NCBI GenBank assembly: GCA_025997095.1
Contig: BNUD01000111.1
Span: forward strand, 1-7,003
Direction: 5' to 3'
DNA length: 7,003 nucleotides
Origin: Betaproteobacteria bacterium
GTDB lineage: Bacteria; Pseudomonadota; Gammaproteobacteria; Burkholderiales; Rhodocyclaceae
Positions 6,509 through 7,003 of this stretch are shown here, in pieces. The notes beneath the pieces were generated by a model. That model worked only from the letters and a program-made list of their open reading frames with translations, was not told where the DNA came from and searched no databases. A program made the position numbers and the translations under genes. Numbering within the stretch: the first letter of the stretch is position 1; the number at the start of each line of letters is the position of its first letter.

Positions 6509-6547
6509 GTGGGTAAACCTCAGCACGAGGGGCTGAGGTTTACCCAC
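6509..6547. repeat. Perfect 16-base-pair hairpin 85 bases after the DUF805 gene
   Basis: GTGGGTAAACCTCAGC at 6509-6524 is the exact reverse complement of 6532-6547, with a 7-base loop, ACGAGGG. No T run follows on either strand, so it is not a classic intrinsic terminator. It may be a miniature palindromic element or a 3' processing structure. Confidence 0.8.
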
Positions 6548-6564
6548 AATCCCATATGGATGCC

Positions 6565-6778
6565 CGTAGGTTGGAAAAGTCGGTGAGCGGCGCTTTGACC
6601 GATTGTTCACAACCGTCGGGTTCAACTTCGCTTACCCAACCTGCGCGCTGGGAGCGTGGCGTCCCCGCCATCATACGACGGCGAGACGCCGTCGCTTCCA
6701 AAGGACGCTTGCCCAACCCCGTTGTGCTTCACTGAACCGTTCAATGTCGGGTTGTGCCTGCGGCTTACCCAACCTACG
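6565..6778. repeat. Second palindromic repeat family (CTTACCCAACCTACG type), two clear copies plus a partial one
   Basis: Two direct copies share GTCGGGTT and CTTACCCAACCTRCG: 6615-6645 and 6746-6778. A partial copy (CTTGCCCAACC) is at 6708-6718, and an inverted end (CGTAGGTTGG) at 6565-6574 is the exact reverse complement of 6769-6778. Inside each copy GGGT and ACCC can pair. Such sequences are widespread intergenic palindromes in proteobacteria. A copy of the GGGAGCG repeat lies between the two copies. Confidence 0.6.
6650..6699. repeat. GGGAGCG palindromic repeat copy in the intergenic cluster
   Basis: GGGAGCGTGGCGTCCCCGCC at 6650-6669 is mirrored by GCGAGACGCCGTCGCTTCC at 6681-6699 with a few mismatches. 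Length and layout match the 53-base copy in earP, including an inner GCC/GGC stem. It is more decayed than the earP copy. Confidence 0.7.
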
Positions 6779-6795
6779 AAATTGTCACCTGACCT

Positions 6796-6816
6796 CTGAT
6801 GCCTGATCCCTGATGC
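6796..6816 (+). repeat. Three tandem 7-base units (CTGATGC)
   Basis: CTGATGC, CTGATCC and CTGATGC follow one another without gap, with a related CTGAC just upstream at 6789-6793. This is a tiny, degenerate tandem repeat leading directly into the next palindrome. Confidence 0.6.
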
Positions 6817-6817
6817 C

Positions 6818-6837
6818 GGGCACGGCACGCCGTGCCC
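6818..6837. repeat. GGGCACGGC palindrome, copy 1
   Basis: GGGCACGGC at 6818-6826 and GCCGTGCCC at 6829-6837 are perfect inverted complements around AC. It is followed by CCTAC, as in copy 2 at 6930. Confidence 0.75.
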
Positions 6838-6929
6838 CTACGGGGTTTGTCATCCGTCCGGGCGCGCAGGGCAATCGCATGAATGCTAATGAAATCACCA
6901 ATACCGCTTTTCGTGAGGCACGGCTGTAC

Positions 6930-6949
6930 GGGCACGGCGCGCCGTGCCC
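6930..6949. repeat. GGGCACGGC palindrome, copy 2 (fully self-complementary)
   Basis: GGGCACGGCGCGCCGTGCCC reads identically on both strands over all 20 bases. It differs from copy 1 by one base at the centre and is again followed by CTAC. An extra GGCACGGC half-site sits just upstream at 6917-6924. The 92 bases between the two copies hold no recognisable gene. Confidence 0.75.
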
Positions 6950-6966
6950 CTACTCCCCTTTTCACT

Positions 6967-7002
6967 CCCTCTCCCCTTGTGGGAGAGGGCTGGGGAGAGG
7001 GG
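6967..7002. repeat. CCCTCTCCC hairpin with a duplicated right arm
   Basis: CCCTCTCCC at 6967-6975 pairs perfectly with GGGAGAGGG at 6981-6989 over a 5-base loop, and a second complementary arm, GGGGAGAGGG, follows at 6992-7001. The left arm can thus pair with either right arm. This is a common type of bacterial intergenic palindrome, and it reaches the window edge, so more copies may follow. Confidence 0.65.
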
Positions 7003-7003
7003 T

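Larger units (their letters stand above)
6425..7003. other. Non-coding repeat cluster
   Basis: These 579 bases hold no gene I can support. Short open frames here run through inverted repeats and lack recognisable protein features. The region instead contains at least five kinds of palindrome or repeat, listed separately. It appears to be a landing zone for small mobile palindromes between two chromosomal genes, the second of which is outside the window. Confidence 0.7.

Noticed and set aside
6603..6965. Short open frames of 63-68 codons in the right-hand intergenic region
   Set aside because: They run through palindromic repeats, with Arg/Pro/Gly-rich translations dictated by the repeats, and have no ribosome binding site or domain signal.
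6425..7003. CRISPR array
   Set aside because: Repeats here are of several different kinds, irregularly spaced, and no regular repeat-spacer pattern or cas gene is present.
1..7003. tRNA or rRNA genes, or a defence or biosynthetic system
   Set aside because: I found no cloverleaf-like tRNA, no rRNA segment, and no set of neighbouring genes that would make up such a system.

Overview
This window looks like chromosomal DNA of a GC-rich proteobacterium, most likely a betaproteobacterium or a relative. The main evidence is the adjacent pair earP-efp: the elongation factor P has arginine at position 32, and the gene just upstream encodes EarP, the rhamnosyltransferase that modifies that arginine. 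This pairing is typical of Betaproteobacteria and some Gammaproteobacteria. The species cannot be named from the sequence.

Layout. Bases 1-123 are one end of an insertion sequence: a putative terminal repeat, a promoter-like element and the first 17 codons of a DDE transposase read leftward off the window. Bases 246-599 hold a decayed REP-associated tyrosine transposase (RAYT), cut off exactly where its catalytic HUH motif should begin. Bases 581-3640 (minus strand) encode a 1019-residue membrane protein that fuses an MFS-like transport region to a spermidine-synthase-like domain. Divergently, 3726-4799 is earP and 4837-5394 is efp, with a good sigma70-type promoter for efp overlapping the earP stop codon. 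Bases 5528-6424 encode a DUF805 membrane protein with a soluble N-terminal domain. The last 579 bases hold no convincing gene and consist largely of palindromic repeats.

Functional links. EarP is expected to transfer rhamnose from dTDP-rhamnose to Arg32 of EF-P, which then relieves ribosome stalling at polyproline stretches. The fused synthase and the DUF805 protein have no evident link to this pair beyond position.

The most notable feature is a family of GC-rich palindromes (arm approximately GGGAGCGACGGCGTCCC) found about five times: inside the RAYT remnant, between the divergent genes, inside earP in frame, just after efp, and in the right-hand repeat cluster. The copy within earP is a nearly intact 53-base hairpin translated as part of the enzyme. 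No wholly new system (defence island, CRISPR array, biosynthetic cluster) is visible; the interest lies in how these repeats have been absorbed into coding, terminator-like and intergenic positions.
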